A stretch of 64,000 nt of DNA from Eledone cirrhosa (lineage: Eukaryota > Mollusca > Cephalopoda > Octopoda > Eledonidae). Positions 10,620 to 20,469 of the stretch are shown one piece after another (within the stretch, counting starts at the first letter, position 1; every line of letters starts with the position of its first letter). The notes under the pieces were generated by a model, which saw nothing but the letters and a program-made list of their open reading frames with translations, ran no database searches and had not been told where the DNA came from. The stretch spans positions 101,781,589 through 101,845,588 of the forward strand of contig OZ024746.1 in the NCBI GenBank assembly GCA_964016885.1, in the 5' to 3' direction. A program made the translations under genes and the position numbers.

Positions 10620-13600
10620 CTACAGACGTATATTCAGAGCGGTCCCGTTCACTCGGACCATTCTCGCTACATTCACCCACCTTTCAACAAACTTGCTAGA
10701 AGGCAGCACTTGCCTCTCCACCCTGATTTTCCTCTTCAAGTGAAACTTGAAAAAGTTGATTAGGGATTCGCCGAAGAGTAAAGTGTCTGTCTTTAACCCT
10801 TTTAACCTTGTCCACCACACAATCTCTTTCGCCATGGCCACCAGGCAGATGAAAACCGCCTGCCCTTCCTATTCGGAGGAAGACGGCGAGACCATCTGCA
10901 CAATGGACTCAGTCGATAACCGGATCAGTCCTACACGCGACATCAACTGTTCCACGTAGCTCTACAAGTCAGCAATGCTCGGCACTGAACGAGTGCGTGC
11001 ACAACGGTTTCGTCGCTCTGCGCGCATCTCGGACAGGCTCGGCTGACGGCACTTCCGTGCCTGTAGAGCATATCTCGAACCGGCAGCGCTCCCCGGTAGC
11101 ACTGCCAGGCCAGGGATTTTTGGAAGTTATCCATAGGCCCATAGGCCCTGGGCTGAAAGTTCTTCGGAAGAGAGCAAACAGCTTATCTTCTTCGACGCCC
11201 AGGATCTCTCCGAGAATGTCGGCGCTCTTCCCCTCCACTAGTCCTCTATAGAACGCCGAGGTGGATGTTCCACCGATACTGGTGCCCAGCTGGCAGAGGG
11301 AAGTGAGCGCCTGGAGACATTCCAGTTTCCAAGCGTTATCCCTCGGTCTTTTTATGACCCAGGACTGCAGCTCTGTCAAGGAGACGAGCTGTGGGAAAAC
11401 GTGCCTGGCGAACGGCGACCACACCTGTTCACCGTCAAGGAAGCACCAGAGAAGTCGCAGCTTCAGCGCATGTTTTCGCATCATCAGCCATGGCATGTCC
11501 AGTCCTCCACGCAACGGGTGTTGACAGCAGATGGATCGTCTGACCATGGGAGCGCGTCCCTTCCACAAAAAGCGGAAGAGGAGGCGCTCCATTTTGATGA
11601 GAGTTGGGCTGGAGCAAGGGACGATGGTGAGGCGGTAGCAGATGACGGATGCGATGTACGCATTCGCCACCTCCGCCCGGCCTTTCGGGGACAGCTTCCT
11701 CTCGGCCCATTTATGGGTGAGGGAGGCCACCCTGCTCGTTACCTCGTTCCAGTTTTTCTCCATCTGGAGGTCCGGTCCGAACCAGACCCCGAGCAATTTA
11801 ACCGGTCCGTCCGTCCAACGCCCCACGACGCTGTCGGACGGCATGGACTTGCCTCTCCAGGTACCGAGCTGCAAGCCCACCGACTTTTCCTGGTTTATCT
11901 TTGCTCCTGTCACCGCTTCGTTTCCTTGAGAGCGATGCCGAGCTTCTGGACGTGTCTGGTACTCGACACCACCACAGAGACGTCGTCGGCGTAAGCCGAC
12001 TCGGATTTCCCGCATCCTAGTTCGCGTGGGACGCCCCTCATCGTACCCAGTTTGTGCAGTAACGGCTCGAAAGCCAATACGTACAAGAAGGACGAGAGGG
12101 GACAACCCTGGCGGACTGAGCGCATGATGCTGAACGGCTGCGACAGGTGACCGTTCACCCTCACAACTGAGCAGATGTCGCTGTACATTGCTGCGATCCA
12201 ACCCCTGAAAATGGGCCCGAAACCGGCTGCCTCGAGGACCGCCGCCAGGTACCGATGGTCGACCCTATCGAATGCTTTGGATTGATCCAAGTTGATCAGG
12301 GCCCCACCCGTGACAGGTTCCTTAACCACCCTCTCTATGATGTATCGCATAAGGTGGAGGTTGTCGTGTATGGATCTGTCCGGAATGGTGCATGTCTGCG
12401 CCTCTCCCACCAGACCCTTGACGACAAGCGCCAACCTCGTTGCTAACACCTTGGCCAAAATCTTGAACTCTGCGTTTAGCAGGGTTATGGGCCTGAAATT
12501 ATCGATAACATCCCCCTTGATCGGGTCTTTTCTCAGCAGCGCCACTGCTCCCCGGCTCACAAAACTGGGAATGCTCCCGTTCTGCTGCCAGTTGCAGTAG
12601 ACGTCTGCCAAGAGGCCACCGAACAAGTCTGGCATAAATGCATAAAGCTCGTAGGGCAGACCATCCAAACCTGGCGATTTACCCCTTGTGCAGTTAGCCA
12701 TCGTTTCCCGTATTTCACCGGCTGTTATTGGCTTTTCGCAACACAGTGCTGCGGTCGTCGAGAGCCGAGGCAGTCCGTCTAGGTATGCACTGAAGTCCAT
12801 GCCCCGATCCGGGCCGCCGCTGCTCCCGAACAGTTCAGCAAAGTGCTGCTGAAAAGCTTCACACATCCGCTCGAGTTCGAGCATCACGCACCCGTTTTGG
12901 TCAGACAAAGACCGAATTGTGGCTTTGTTGCCACATCGCGCCTCTGCCACCCGGGCCCATTGGACGGCTTTTGTCCCCTCGTATTTCAGAGCACGCGCTC
13001 TAGATCTGACAACGCAGCCTTCGTATTTTGCGTTGAAGAATTGGTCGAGTGCCAATCTCGCCGCAAGCACGTCGGTTGCGATGCCTGTCCTAAACGCCTC
13101 TTCTAGCTTTCTGACTAGCTCTCCCTCTACTCTATTTTCCTCTATCACTACTCCTTTGCTAAACCTAATCGACTCTACTTTAATTGCCCTTTTCAGGGCG
13201 AACCACCACCTGTTGTTGACGACCGCTCCCGTCAACGCCCGCTTAACTAATACGCTAATCCGGTCTCTGTAGGCTTTGCGCGCCGGGAAAAACGCGTTCA
13301 GCTTCCAGTAACCAGGCCCTTGTCTATGAAGTCTGTCTATGTCGATCTCACATATCACAAATTTGTGGTCTGTGTAGTCGACTATTTTAAATTGTGGACA
13401 GCTTATACTAGCCTTATCTAGTTCTCTGCAGAATACCCTATCGAGATATGATCTGGATTACACGATGCGGTTTGTCCATGTCCACATTGGCACATTCGGG
13501 TGATCCAGTCGATACCTGTCAGACAGTTCAAAACGTCTGAGCAGGTTGGTGAGGCTCTTGCACCCTCCTCCCCTATCCACTAGCCCCCCAGCGTGCATCC

Positions 13601-14043
13601 AAGATACCGTTCCAGTCGCTCACTAACACTAAAGAGCGGGACGTTCCAAGAAAGGTCTCTAGACGTCTGAAGAAATCTGGCCGTCCTGCCCCTGTTAGGG
13701 CGTAGACGGCTACTAGCCTGAAAGCATTGCCTTCGCTGCCGGTCACGTCCAGCACTACTGACTTACCTTCTGGGTCTAGGAAGATGGCCCGTATGGCGAG
13801 ATCCGAGCCTCTCCGAAAAAGGACGGCAACCCCTCCCCCCCCCCCCGATCCTGGACGGCTGGGAGATGCGTATACATCGTAGCCGCCGAATATCGGTGCG
13901 AAGGCTTGTGCTTCGGAGATTCTGGTCTCACTGATGGCCACCACATCTATGTTTAGTGACCTGAGGTCGTTGAGCAGGTGACCCTGCTTCCAAGATGACC
14001 CCAGGCCACGTACATTTATACTGCCTATTCTGAGTACGGCCAT
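10620..14043 (-). pseudogene. ORF2 of Tx1-like LINE copy B, several frameshifts
   Basis: The likely start is ATG at 14043 (MAVLRIGSINVRG). Fragments in order: endonuclease 13573-14043 (ISETRIS; the GDWNG motif reads SDWNG here); RT 11910-13358 (YTDH just upstream, FRPITLLNAEFKILAK, INLDQSKAFDRVDH, VRQGCPLSSFLYV, SAYADD); connection 10969-12201; zinc finger CPRCAQSDETVVHALVQC in 10943-11134; C-terminus 10620-10841. Lesions seen against copy A: loss of a few bases near 13585, TAA at 13458-13460, loss of two bases near 11925, an 8-bp tandem duplication near 11135 and a shift near 10975. The Gly-rich loop of the endonuclease has extra Gly codons from a C-run at 13839-13848. It is not functional as it stands. 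Confidence 0.8.
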
Positions 14044-14321
14044 GTTGGATGAGAAACGGGGCAAGTGAGAAAGGGTCACTTACCTTGATCGTGTGGTGAA
14101 GGGACAGTAGAACCGTCCCTTTCGCTGGTCATGGGTGTTTCCAAGAGGATGTCAGTCTATATCCTCTTGGTAACCGACCCTCTGAAGTCTCCAACTGCGT
14201 TGGTGAATTTTTGTTTTAAAGGTTTGTACTGTTCTATTGAGATTTCGATGATGCTTATGTTTGTCGGGAGAGTTCCTGGTGTTGGTGGGGTGTAGTAGTT
14301 TTTTTCTGTGGTGTCTGTATG

Positions 14322-16146
14322 CTACTTTATATATTGTATGAGTTCTTTTTTTGCCATGTTTATGGCTGTGTACTTTTGGGGGGAGGGGTGATTTTGTTGC
14401 TGTTTTCTTCTTGTTGCTGTTTGGTGTGTGTGTCTTGTTGTGTTTGCGTTGTTGGTGTTTTTGGTGATGCTGGTGGTGGTGTGGTTGTTGTTGTCAGTGG
14501 TGCTTGTGGTGGTGTTGCTGCAAGTTTCCTTGCTGCCTTTACCCCTCTTTGTATGCCTTCGCTTTTGGAGGGTGAATCTAAGGGTTTTTTTTATTTTTTG
14601 GTTTTTTTGTGGTAGACCGTTTGCCACTTCACTCCCGCCTCAAACTCCATGTCGGATTCTGTGGCATCTGGGAGGGGGGTGTGCTCCACGGCTGTTGGTG
14701 GTGGTAGTGGAGCCCCTTCGGCAATTTTATTGCTGGTGTAGCTACTTCAAATGTAGCTATTGGTGTTGCCGCCACTGATGATGCTGCTTTAGTTGTCCGT
14801 GGCCTTGGTACAGGTGCTACGTACGTTGCCCTCCTACTCACCGTGGAAGGGGCTTCTGCGTTTGTTGCCTGCCCTGCTCTTGGTAGCAGGGGACCAGGTA
14901 TTGGAAGGAGAGGGGCCTTCCTCTTCGCTGTCTTCTGCGGGCAAAAGGCCCTGAGGTGACCCTTCGACCCACAGAGATAACAGTTTGGTCGTCTTCCTTC
15001 TACACTTATAGGGAGTTGGAGTCCTTCCTCGATGTCTATGATATCGGGGATAGCGTCGATACATTCCTGGTCAGTTTGTATAAGCATTTGCATGCCTATA
15101 CCTGACCAGTTCTCTCTCCCTATTTGTTCTACTTGCAGCATGGTCGTCCTGTTCTCGATTCCAGCAAGGAAAGACGCGGCCAGCCAAGGTATGGGCACGT
15201 CGGGTGGGACCTGGGTCACTTTGACCCTCACAATTTTCTGCCCGCAGTAGGAGGGCACCAAGACTATCTCCTCACTCTTTAGGGTTTCCAAAGAGTGAGA
15301 CTTTGCTTCCTGGAGGGTGGCGAAAAGTACGTCTACTGTGGGGTACTTTCTGCCTCGGGTGATGTTGGTTTTGCGTGCCCAGACGCACCCCAAGGCCTTT
15401 GGGATTTGAGCCTCCGTGGATCTCTCCACCCGATGTGAGATTTTGCTTACGGCGCGGTAAGTCACCGTCCGTAGCTGCTGATCCTTGAAAGAATCGGGTG
15501 GAGGTTTCAGGGAGACTCTATTGGGGCTTCTTGTCACCATGGCCCTTGCGACTGCCATCTCCTCCTCTGTGACTAACACTGTCTCGATATTTCGGGCGAC
15601 ACCTGCAAAAGAAGTGGTCCCTTTTTCAGCAGCACCACTATTGCTGCCGCTACTGGTCTTACTGGTGGTGCTGATATCGCTATTACATGTATCGGTGTCA
15701 TTGCTGTTGTTTTCGTTGGTACAGTTGTTGGTGTTGTTGTTGTTGTTTTCGTTGATACTGTTGCTGTTGTTACTGTTATTGTGGCTGTTGTTATTATTGT
15801 TGTTTTTGTTGATACTGTTCCTACTATTATTGTTGTTGTGGCTGTTGTTATTGTCATTGTTATTGTCGTTCTCGACCTTACCGCTGTTATTTTTGTTATT
15901 GTCGTTCTCGACTTTACCGCTGTTATTTTTGTTGTTGCTGTTGTTATTGATGGTGTTGTTGTTGGTGTTGGTATTATTGTTGGTGTTGTTTGTGTTAGAA
16001 ATATTTGTTAATTTTAAATTTTCTTTTCCTTTGTAATATTTTCGTTTATATTTACCTCCGCTGGAACGGTCTTGTTGACATGCTGATAAAGTCTCCCTCT
16101 CTCTGTGTTGTCTGACAGCGCTCTCTCTGTTTCTTGTGTTGTCCAT
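14322..16146 (-). pseudogene. ORF1 of Tx1-like LINE copy B (Asn-rich RNA-binding protein)
   Basis: ATG at 16146 (MDNTRNRESAVRQHRERE) opens 505 codons to 14629. A basic start is followed by about 120 residues that are mostly Asn with Thr, Ser and Lys, including two copies of a GKVENDNNKNNS-type block. Then come the conserved part (SFAGVARNIETVLVT, VERSTEAQIPKALG, TVDVLFATLQEAK, VLVPSYCGQKIVRVK), WLAASFLAGIENRTT and the CCHC knuckle CYLCGSKGHLRAFC. Against copy A the reading frame shifts near 14690, and the Thr/Asn/Gln-rich tail continues in another frame to about 14322. It is the best preserved ORF1 of the three copies. Its role is probably RNA coating in the retrotransposition particle. Confidence 0.75.
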
Positions 16147-16995
16147 GTTGAAATTTTTTCAAAAAATTATATTTTTTTACATATTTAAAACAATTGTGAT
16201 AGAATAATTCTTATTACAAATGGGACATAAGATACCAGTCTTAACTCTCAGGAAGTGACAACGCATAAAATTATGGCATAGGGCTCCAATATTTAATACT
16301 TAATTTTGTATCAGAAATGTTATAGTCAAAAAAGAAAATGGTTACAAATGGAAGAAAACAACAGCCAAATAATTTCATCTTTTTCCATTTCTCCGAGGGT
16401 TCTTAACCCCACTATCAGGCTAAATAATTTCTTTAATTTCTTTAGTCAAAATACGGCGATAGCTTACATTTCTAATAATACATATATATATATATTCACA
16501 TACATATAAACGCATATATACACACATACACACGTAAGTTCATACATAGAAACAAATAAATATATTAGCACTCAAAAATATTCATACATATATATGAATA
16601 TGTTAAGTATATTTGCAGAGAAAAAGGGAGTTTTCGATGTTGTATTTAGAATCAAGAGATGTAGTAAGATTGGATATAAATCATATGTAAGTGTTATAAG
16701 TATAATTAAATATATTTGAACTTATATATGTGTCAAATATATCATTATATCTTATAGAGTCATCAAATGTATATACTTACATACCAAGGTGCACGCATAG
16801 CGAAAGAAAGAAGTGAAAATAATCAGTATGTGACTGATATCTGTGAGTTATAGGTATAATTAAATGTATGTGTTCATATTAAATATAGGTTCATGGTATT
16901 TAGTGTTAATGCTATTTCATAATTGAAATATGTTCAGAGTGGTTATGTGTCGAAATTGATGCTATTTTTATTCCAACAGGAAAGCAGATGTAATC
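16147..16995. other. AT-rich stretch without recognisable gene
   Basis: It holds possible leader sequence of Tx1-like copy B, short TA and CA runs near 16481-16540, and otherwise unassigned AT-rich DNA. Short frames here show no recognisable motif. Confidence 0.5.
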
Positions 16996-17683
16996 TTATA
17001 TGCGGGCAACCTCTGAAAACTTAGTTTTAGAGTTGAGACAAGTATTTGGAGATTTCAGGTTCTGTAGAATTCTATATTTCCCGGTTATGCATAAAGTACA
17101 TTTTCTTGTACCTTTTGCATATTCTTTTGATTGGTCTAAAATAGAACAATTTATTACATATATAATTCCACGTTCTTTCATCTCCCACACTCTGTTTGCA
17201 AACGCCGTAGTTTTCTCTTTTTCAGGATGTCTGAAAGAAGCGAGATGTGCGTAATATCGTTGTTTAAATTTATCTTGAGTCATTCCCACATATTGCTCAC
17301 TGGTAACTGGTTGGTATTTAAAGGTGTCACTGTTGCCCCATATGTTGCCTTTACCCTGTAGAGGACATTCTCCTGTATTTATGCATGAACATCCTGGATT
17401 TTCTCTGGGTATTTTCCTATTGGTAATCTTAGATATCATTGAAAGACTGCATAAATAGCTAATCTTGACTAAATTTCTGTTAAATATTTTATTATACCTA
17501 TGTTGTTGGGGGAAATGTTTATCTAAAAGATCAAGGCACTTTTTACCTATATTTGTTTTTACTGCTAATGGTGGTGTAAACCAAATTATTTTTATTTTTC
17601 TATTGTTATGATTATTGGTATTAGTAGAATTAGGTGTATATTTAATTATTTCGTAAAAACCACTATTTTTAAGTATATATATA
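16996..17683 (-). pseudogene. Penelope-like element PLE-a, GIY-YIG endonuclease end
   Basis: The minus-strand coding remnant has a conserved lead-in (KIIWFTPPLAVKTNIGKKCL, FNRNLVKISYLCSLSMIS), a Cys cluster with GECPLQGKG, then the GIY-YIG nuclease: YVGMTQDKFKQRYYAHLASF followed by TTAFANRVWEMKERGI and a CTLC zinc-like motif. This nuclease is the hallmark of Penelope-like elements, where it nicks target DNA. The RT half is missing: the frame is joined at about 17680 to a terminal repeat, so the copy is 5'-truncated. The first residues of the open frame (MSSAVGV) are repeat sequence. The single frame of about 230 codons has no stop. Confidence 0.75.
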
Positions 17684-17845
17684 GGAAAATGTATGACCCC
17701 GACAGCAGAGCTCAAGCCGTTTCGACGACTATTTCTGGACTAAATTAGAATTTTTAGCCTGGTAAATAAATAGCCGAACTTTTCAAGGGGTAATTCCTTA
17801 TATGGGAAGATTGAATTTGTCAAAAGGATTGGTTAACATTTCTTG
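17684..17845 (-). repeat. Penelope-type terminal repeat, copy 2
   Basis: It lies immediately 5' (in sense) of PLE-a and shares the GAGCTCAAGCCGTTTCGACG core and the CTTTTCAAGGGGTAATTCC end with copies 1 and 3. This is the placement expected of a pLTR attached to a 5'-truncated body. Confidence 0.65.
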
Positions 17846-18140
17846 TAAACACCATTAAATCTTTCATGGCAGTGGGTGGGAGGTGGCGGTGGCTGAACTT
17901 GCCTGTAGAGCAATGAGGGAGTGTGTATGACAAAGGCTAGGTAGGAGACAGGCGAAAAAGGATTGTAGTTGTCAAAAGGATATAATATATTAGTATAATT
18001 AACTTAAACATAACCAAATACAAAAGATATTAAAAGATTTCATGGTATTTAATTGGTCGCTTCTATTTGACTTGATATTTGAAAGCAACGGTCACACAGC
18101 ATTTTTCTTTCTTTCTTTTTTGCCGTTATGTCTTTCTTCT

Positions 18141-18171
<31 letters not shown>

Positions 18172-18483
18172 TCCTTTTTCTTCCCTAATACGTATATTTA
18201 CGCATTTAAATATTTATGTATGTATGTATTTATTTATTTTTTTCTTGCATTTCCTCATACTCACCCCCTCCTTATACCTATATCTCGCTCCACATCCTCT
18301 TCTTCATTAAATTTAAGTTTATCATGTTATTATTTGAGGTATATAAATGTTAAGATTTGTTGTAATAAATCACTGCTAATACTGGAATTGAACCATCAAG
18401 ACCGTTGAGGTGTGTCATACATCAATTCATGTATTTTATCTGACGAGGACATACTGAAAAAACAGCACAGTACCTTTGAAATA
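17846..18483. other. AT-rich stretch with (CT)n, no gene seen
   Basis: It contains a (CT)n run at about 18141-18172 and pyrimidine-rich flanks (TTTCTTTCTTTT, ATTTATTTATTTT). Nothing coding is recognised. Confidence 0.6.
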
Positions 18484-18719
18484 TCTATATATATAAAACT
18501 GAGGATGTCTGTCTGTGTGTGTGTGAGTTTGAATCCCTAAAACTAGAGAACCACCCAATCGACTGTTTTCAAACTTTACACATGTAATACTTATGTTTTC
18601 AGGGAGTGTTCTGAGCAAACGAAATTTCTAATTTTCAATGCCCTAGGGACCGCATTAGGTGATTTAGCGATCTCTCTCTATAATTCTTAGTCTTTCTCTT
18701 TTTAGATAGATACATACAT

Positions 18720-19016
18720 ATGAAAAGTTTTGGAGAGATCGTATCTTCTTGCTTCACTCCCTTCTCGACCGGCACTCGTACGGGTGATGACAGCAGAGCT
18801 ATTTCGGTGGTGCATCCGGAACTCGCCTCCCTGAGCAGTTGAACGTATTGCGCCTCGACTCCTTGCCTCTGCAGCGAGTTCAGCACTGCGTTGATTTCGA
18901 CGCTGTCGAAAGCCTTCTCGTAGTCTACGAACGCGACACAAAGAGGCATCTTGTACTCTTTTGCTCGCTCAAGCAGTTGTGTCAGAGTAAATATGTGGTC
19001 CACCAAACTTTTCACC
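18720..19016 (-). pseudogene. RTE-type LINE reverse transcriptase fragment, inverted part
   Basis: The minus-strand frame reads VDHIFTLTQLLERAKEYK, MPLCVAFVDYEKAFDSVE (RT motif A with its aspartate) and VRVPVEKGVKQEDTISPKLF. This is the 5' portion of an RTE RT domain. It ends at TCTCCAAAACTTTTCA, the same short sequence at which the oppositely oriented second part begins near 19003. In the native family the Gly of the KQGD motif is expected where Glu is seen. Confidence 0.8.
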
Positions 19017-19665
19017 GCGTGTCTCGAGCAGATCATCAGAGGCATTGATTGGCAAGGCGGTGTCAACATCAACGGCGAGATACTTATCCACCTCCGTTTC
19101 GCTGATGACATCGTATTTATCGCTGAAACCACGGATCAGCTTCAGACCATGCTGACGGAGCTCGACATCAAAAGCTCTGCAGTAGGCCTCAAGATGAAAC
19201 GCATGAAAACGAAGTTCATGCGGTCCGACAACGTACCAAACCAACAGGTCGAATGGTGGTTGGCGGTGATGAAATAGAGGAGGTGGAGGAATACATACTT
19301 GGGACAAGAAGTGAACATGCGCCGAGACATTGAGAGGGAGATCTCGCGGAGAATAAGGGCCGGATGGAATGCGTTCAACGGCATAAGGGATGTGCTCAAG
19401 GGGAGGTTGGACAAGACCACCCGCGCCAACCTCTTCAATAACACAGTTTTACCTGCAATGTTATATGGCAGTGAAACTTGGGCTACAACGAAGAGAGAAG
19501 AGCAGAAGCAGGTAACGGCTCAAAGAGCAATGGAGAGATCAATGCTAGGAATCTCGTTGAGAGAGCACATCAGGAGCGAAGTCGTCAGACAGAAGTCCGG
19601 CATGAGGGACGTCATCACGGAATATATGCGCAGCAAGTTCAGATGGGCTGGACACGTCGCGCCCT
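19003..19665 (+). pseudogene. RTE-type LINE reverse transcriptase fragment, direct part
   Basis: The plus-strand frame continues the same RT: KLFTACLEQIIRGIDWQGG, the active site HLRFADDIVFIAE, LQTMLTELDIKSSAVGLKM, then after a stop/frameshift near 19276, YLGQEVNMRRDIEREISRR, TTRANLFNNTVLPAMLYGSE and QRAMERSMLGISLREHIR. It is cut at RWAGHVA (about 19662), where Helitron-like sequence resumes, so the natural RTE 3' end and tail are absent. Together with the inverted part it covers most of the RT domain without overlap except a few bases. Confidence 0.8.
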
Positions 19666-20051
19666 TATAATATCTGTCTGTATGTCTGGCTGTGTGCATT
19701 ACGTCACTTCCTACAATTCGCTCTGCGTCCAGAACGCACCCTTATAATACCTGTCTGTATGTTTGGCTGTCTGCTGCCTTCGGTTATTCTGCCACCTTGC
19801 TCAAGACAAATCTCACACTCATTCCCCAAACAGTTGATAAGTGCACACAACTTCTTCCCACGGTGTTGCTTACTTACGTACCACCAGACACTTACTTCTT
19901 TGCCAGCCCCGTGGTTGTGGCAATACTAAGCTTAGCTAAGGCGGTTATATATTTCACAATACCTTATCCCGTGCAACGCCGGGTACCACTGCTAGTATAT
20001 AATAAAACATATATTTTGATTATGTGAATGTCTTCATTTATTAATATTCTG

Positions 20052-20054
<3 letters not shown>

Positions 20055-20110
<56 letters not shown>
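20055..20110. repeat. (TA)n microsatellite
   Basis: About 28 TA units directly precede a Penelope-type terminal repeat. Confidence 0.95.
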
Positions 20111-20111
<1 letters not shown>

Positions 20112-20340
20112 CGAAGGAGGCGTGGTAAGGAACCAGATGGACCATAACGCACCAGAGTACTCAATACTTAGGGTAGTAGAGTGGGCAATAGGAAAATGTT
20201 TAACCCCGACGGCAGAGCTCAAGCCGTTTCGACGGCTATTTTTGGACTAAATTCGAATTTTTAGCGTGGTAATAAATAGCCGAACTTTTCAAGGGGTAAT
20301 TTCTTATATGGGAAGATTGTAGTTGTTAAAAAATTAGGGG
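20111..20340 (-). repeat. Penelope-type terminal repeat, copy 3 (longest)
   Basis: It begins ACGAAGGAGGCGTGGTAAGG at the TA tract, includes the CTCAATACTTAGGGTAGTAG segment that copies 1 and 2 lack, then the shared core and the TTTCAAGGGGTAATTTC end. It lies 3' (in sense) of PLE-b. The ACGAAGG..CAATAGG part also occurs, inverted, at 54783-54862. Confidence 0.65.
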
Positions 20341-20469
20341 ACCAAAAACGTCGTAGTATGAATGAACTTTGTAGAATGCACTGAAATATGCGAGAAAAAA
20401 GGGGTATATGTGTAAAAAAGATATATATGTGTGAGAAAAAGTTTTAAATCTTAATTATGGAGTAAGATA

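Larger units (their letters stand above)
10321..16146 (-). mobile_element. Tx1-like LINE copy B, long but damaged
   Basis: It has the same ORF1-spacer-ORF2-UTR order as copy A and closely similar protein sequence, with a cleaner ORF1 and a badly broken ORF2. A (TA)5 insertion lies in the 3' UTR near 10455. The 5' limit is uncertain: ORF1 starts at 16146 and the leader beyond it does not resemble that of copy A, so the element may end anywhere in the following few hundred bases. No (AAT)n was seen on that side. Confidence 0.75.
18484..19995 (+). mobile_element. Helitron-like element carrying RTE fragments
   Basis: The 5' end is A|TCTATATATATAAAAC followed by GTCTGTCTGTGTG. The 3' end is a CCCG..CGCCGGG hairpin, then TACCACTG and CTAG|T. 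TC at the start, a GC-rich hairpin about ten bases before CTRR and insertion between A and T are the classic Helitron end rules. No Rep/helicase is visible, so the element would be non-autonomous. The outer 150-330 bp on each side are element sequence; the middle (about 18720-19665) is RTE LINE sequence in two opposite pieces. A repeat of about 75 bp (CCCTTATAATA..CTGTCTGTATG) occurs twice at 19663-19765. Confidence 0.6.

Noticed and set aside
18720..19016. Independent minus-strand RT gene at 18635-19132
   Set aside because: It is the inverted 5' part of the same RTE RT continued on the plus strand at 19003, with no start or independent C-terminus.
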